A stretch of 6,759 nt of DNA, taken from Halovenus sp. (GTDB taxonomy: Archaea > Halobacteriota > Halobacteria > Halobacteriales > Haloarculaceae). The stretch is from positions 1 to 6,759 of the forward strand of contig JAQCNR010000377.1 of NCBI GenBank assembly GCA_028274925.1, written 5' to 3'. Each line of letters begins with the position of its first letter. Position 1 is the stretch's first letter. The position numbers were made by a program, and so were the translations under genes. A model generated the notes under the pieces. The model saw only the letters and a list, made by a program, of their open reading frames with translations, was not told where the DNA came from and ran no database searches. This document shows positions 5,572-6,759 of the stretch, piece by piece.

Positions 5572-6600
5572 ATGCGCGCAGCAGTGTTCGACGGGCCAGG
5601 CGAGATTAGCATCGACGACGTACCAACGCCCGAAGTCGAGGGACCGAAAGACGCCGTAGTACGAGTGACTCACACCGCAGTCTGTGGCTCTGACCTGTGG
5701 TTTTACCGCGGCCTGAGCGAGCGCGAGGTGGGGTCACGCGTCGGCCACGAGCCGATGGGAATCGTCGAGGAGGTCGGCGAAGACGTGCGCTCGGTCGAAC
5801 CCGGCGACCGCGTGTTCGCACCCTTCGTCATCAGCTGTGGCCGCTGTGAGTTCTGCCGGAAGGGCCTGCACACCTCCTGTGTCAACGGTGACTCCTGGGG
5901 CGGTGCCCAGGCCGAGTACGTCCACGCCAGCGAAGCGGACGGCACACTCGTGAAGGTGCCAGACCGACACGCGAACGACGAGCAGGCGCTGGAATCGCTG
6001 CTCCCACTGACCGACGTGATGGGGACCGGTCACCACGCCGCTGTCAGCGCGGAGGTAAGCGAAGGCGACACCTGCGTCGTCATCGGTGACGGTGCCGTGG
6101 GCCTGTGTGGCGTGCTTGCGGCCCGGCGACTCGGTGCCGAGCGCATCGTCGCGATGGGCCACCACGACGACCGTCTCGAACTCGCCGAGGAGTTCGGCGC
6201 GACCGAAACCGTCTCCGAGCGCGGTGAGGCCGCCGTCGAGCGCGCCACCGAACTCACCTACGGCGGGTCGACACACGTCTTGGAGTGTGTCGGCGCGGCG
6301 TCGGCGATGGAGACGGCAGTCGATGTCTGTCGGCCCGGCGGAACCATCGGCTACGTCGGCGTCCCCCACGGTGTCGACGAGGAAGGGCTAGAGGTTGCCT
6401 CGCTGTTCTCGGACAACATCACGCTGCAAGGCGGTATTGCACCGGTTCGGGCCTACGCAGATGAACTGATGGCCGACGTACTCGGCGGCACGCTCGACCC
6501 CTCGCCAATCTTCACGAAGACAGTCGACCTCGATGGTGTGCCCGACGGATACGAGGCGATGGACAACCGCGACGCAATCAAGACGCTGGTGCGGATTTAG
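5572..6600 (+). CDS. Zinc-dependent alcohol dehydrogenase (MDR family), second paralogue
   Basis: This 342-aa MDR enzyme has catalytic zinc residues C38 (VCGSDLW), H59-E60 (GHEPMG) and D148 (LTDVMGTGHHAAV). The structural zinc set is complete: C89, C92, C95 and C103 (CGRCEFCRKGLHTSC). The nucleotide loop is GDGAVG (172-177). After the second strand comes MGHHDDR (195-201), with Gly and His where NAD enzymes carry an acidic residue, so NADP(H) use is plausible but unproven. The stretches TDVMGTGHHAAVSA, GAVGLCGVLAARRLGAERI and GGIAPVRAY closely recall a group of bacterial zinc ADHs, which could reflect old gene transfer between domains. The substrate is unknown. No strong box A lies in the 47-nt spacer (CTATTCC at 5544-5550 is weak), supporting read-through from the upstream gene. 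The first 14 nt around the start match the other dehydrogenase. Confidence 0.93.
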   Translation: MRAAVFDGPGEISIDDVPTPEVEGPKDAVVRVTHTAVCGSDLWFYRGLSEREVGSRVGHEPMGIVEEVGEDVRSVEPGDRVFAPFVISCGRCEFCRKGLHTSCVNGDSWGGAQAEYVHASEADGTLVKVPDRHANDEQALESLLPLTDVMGTGHHAAVSAEVSEGDTCVVIGDGAVGLCGVLAARRLGAERIVAMGHHDDRLELAEEFGATETVSERGEAAVERATELTYGGSTHVLECVGAASAMETAVDVCRPGGTIGYVGVPHGVDEEGLEVASLFSDNITLQGGIAPVRAYADELMADVLGGTLDPSPIFTKTVDLDGVPDGYEAMDNRDAIKTLVRI

Positions 6601-6642
6601 AGTTCAGGACAGTTGAGCGACAGCGGATTCGTAGAACCAGAA

Positions 6643-6759
6643 AGCCCCCGCCGTTTCAGTCCCACCCACGGTGGCTTGTGTCACGAGCAACAGGGTGGGG
6701 CTGAAAGGGGCCGTCATCGGGCGCTTCGCGCCCGATTGCTCGGGAGAGCGAAGCTCTCC
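6643..6759. repeat. Intergenic palindromic element with three hairpins, cut by window end
   Basis: Three hairpins follow one another. First, TTTCAGTCCCACCC (6654-6667) pairs with GGGTGGGGCTGAAA (6693-6706), 14 bp with one T-G wobble; its 25-nt loop holds a smaller hairpin (GCTTGT/ACGAGC, 6674-6688). AGCCCC before the left arm and GGGGC after the right arm extend the symmetry. Second, ATCGGGCGC (6716-6724) and GCGCCCGAT (6728-6736) form a perfect 9-bp stem. Third, GGAGAGC (6743-6749) and GCTCTCC (6753-6759) form a perfect 7-bp stem ending exactly at the window edge. Sequences around GTGGGGCTGAAAGGGG resemble intergenic repeats I recall from many haloarchaeal genomes. No ORF with haloarchaeal composition is seen. 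It begins 42 nt after the dehydrogenase stop and might also help end that transcript. Confidence 0.6.

Noticed and set aside
6651..6710. CRISPR-like repeat (GTTTCAG at one end, CTGAAA at the other)
   Set aside because: There is only one unit, no spacers and no cas genes. The symmetry is a long hairpin, not a series of direct repeats.
1..6759. Insertion sequence, defence system or phage module
   Set aside because: No transposase, integrase, nuclease or toxin-antitoxin motif appears in any plausible gene. The gene content is metabolic or hypothetical.

Overview
The window looks like chromosomal DNA from a haloarchaeon (class Halobacteria). Its GC content is high, its proteins are strongly Asp/Glu-rich, one protein carries a twin-arginine (Tat) signal, and several AT-rich box A-like elements end about 25 nt upstream of ATG codons that lack a Shine-Dalgarno sequence, as expected for leaderless haloarchaeal transcripts. 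The genus cannot be fixed from the sequence alone. No transposase, CRISPR array, rRNA or tRNA is visible.

Left part (1-890, mostly + strand): an AT-rich leader carries overlapping promoter-like elements and possibly the start of a leftward gene cut by the window edge. Next comes a 56-aa acidic protein of the haloarchaeal DUF7331 type, with a 16-codon ORF overlapping its start by ATGA. A GNAT-family N-acetyltransferase follows 32 nt later.

Middle part (887-4106, - strand): three genes are read leftward. They are an M3 oligoendopeptidase F (pepF), a Tat-signal exported protein of unknown function, and a two-TM membrane protein with a C-terminal zinc ribbon and an N-terminal CxxC. The spacers are 64 and 54 nt. 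The first contains an imperfect stem-loop with a T-tract and a box A-like element, so the genes downstream of pepF may have their own promoters. The last gene converges on the acetyltransferase and their stop codons overlap by 4 bases.

Intergenic region 4107-4468: pepF and the first dehydrogenase diverge from here. Promoter-like boxes lie at both ends. The centre (about 4201-4297) is rich in inverted and direct repeats and has no convincing ORF.

Right part (4469-6600, + strand): two tandem zinc-dependent medium-chain alcohol dehydrogenases (MDR family) are 47 nt apart. Both keep the catalytic zinc residues. They differ in the third catalytic-zinc position (Cys versus Asp), in the structural zinc set (Asp-Cys3 versus Cys4), and in the cofactor loop, where the first has the acidic residue expected for NAD(H) and the second does not. 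They are probably paralogues with different substrates and cofactors rather than duplicates. After them, 6654-6759 holds three consecutive hairpins, the first with long arms TTTCAGTCCCACCC / GGGTGGGGCTGAAA. This resembles a dispersed haloarchaeal intergenic repeat and runs to the window edge.

Most of the window is ordinary haloarchaeal housekeeping and accessory metabolism. The points most worth checking are the structured elements at 4201-4297 and 6654-6759, the overlapping mini-ORF ahead of the 56-aa protein, and the complementary differences between the two dehydrogenases.
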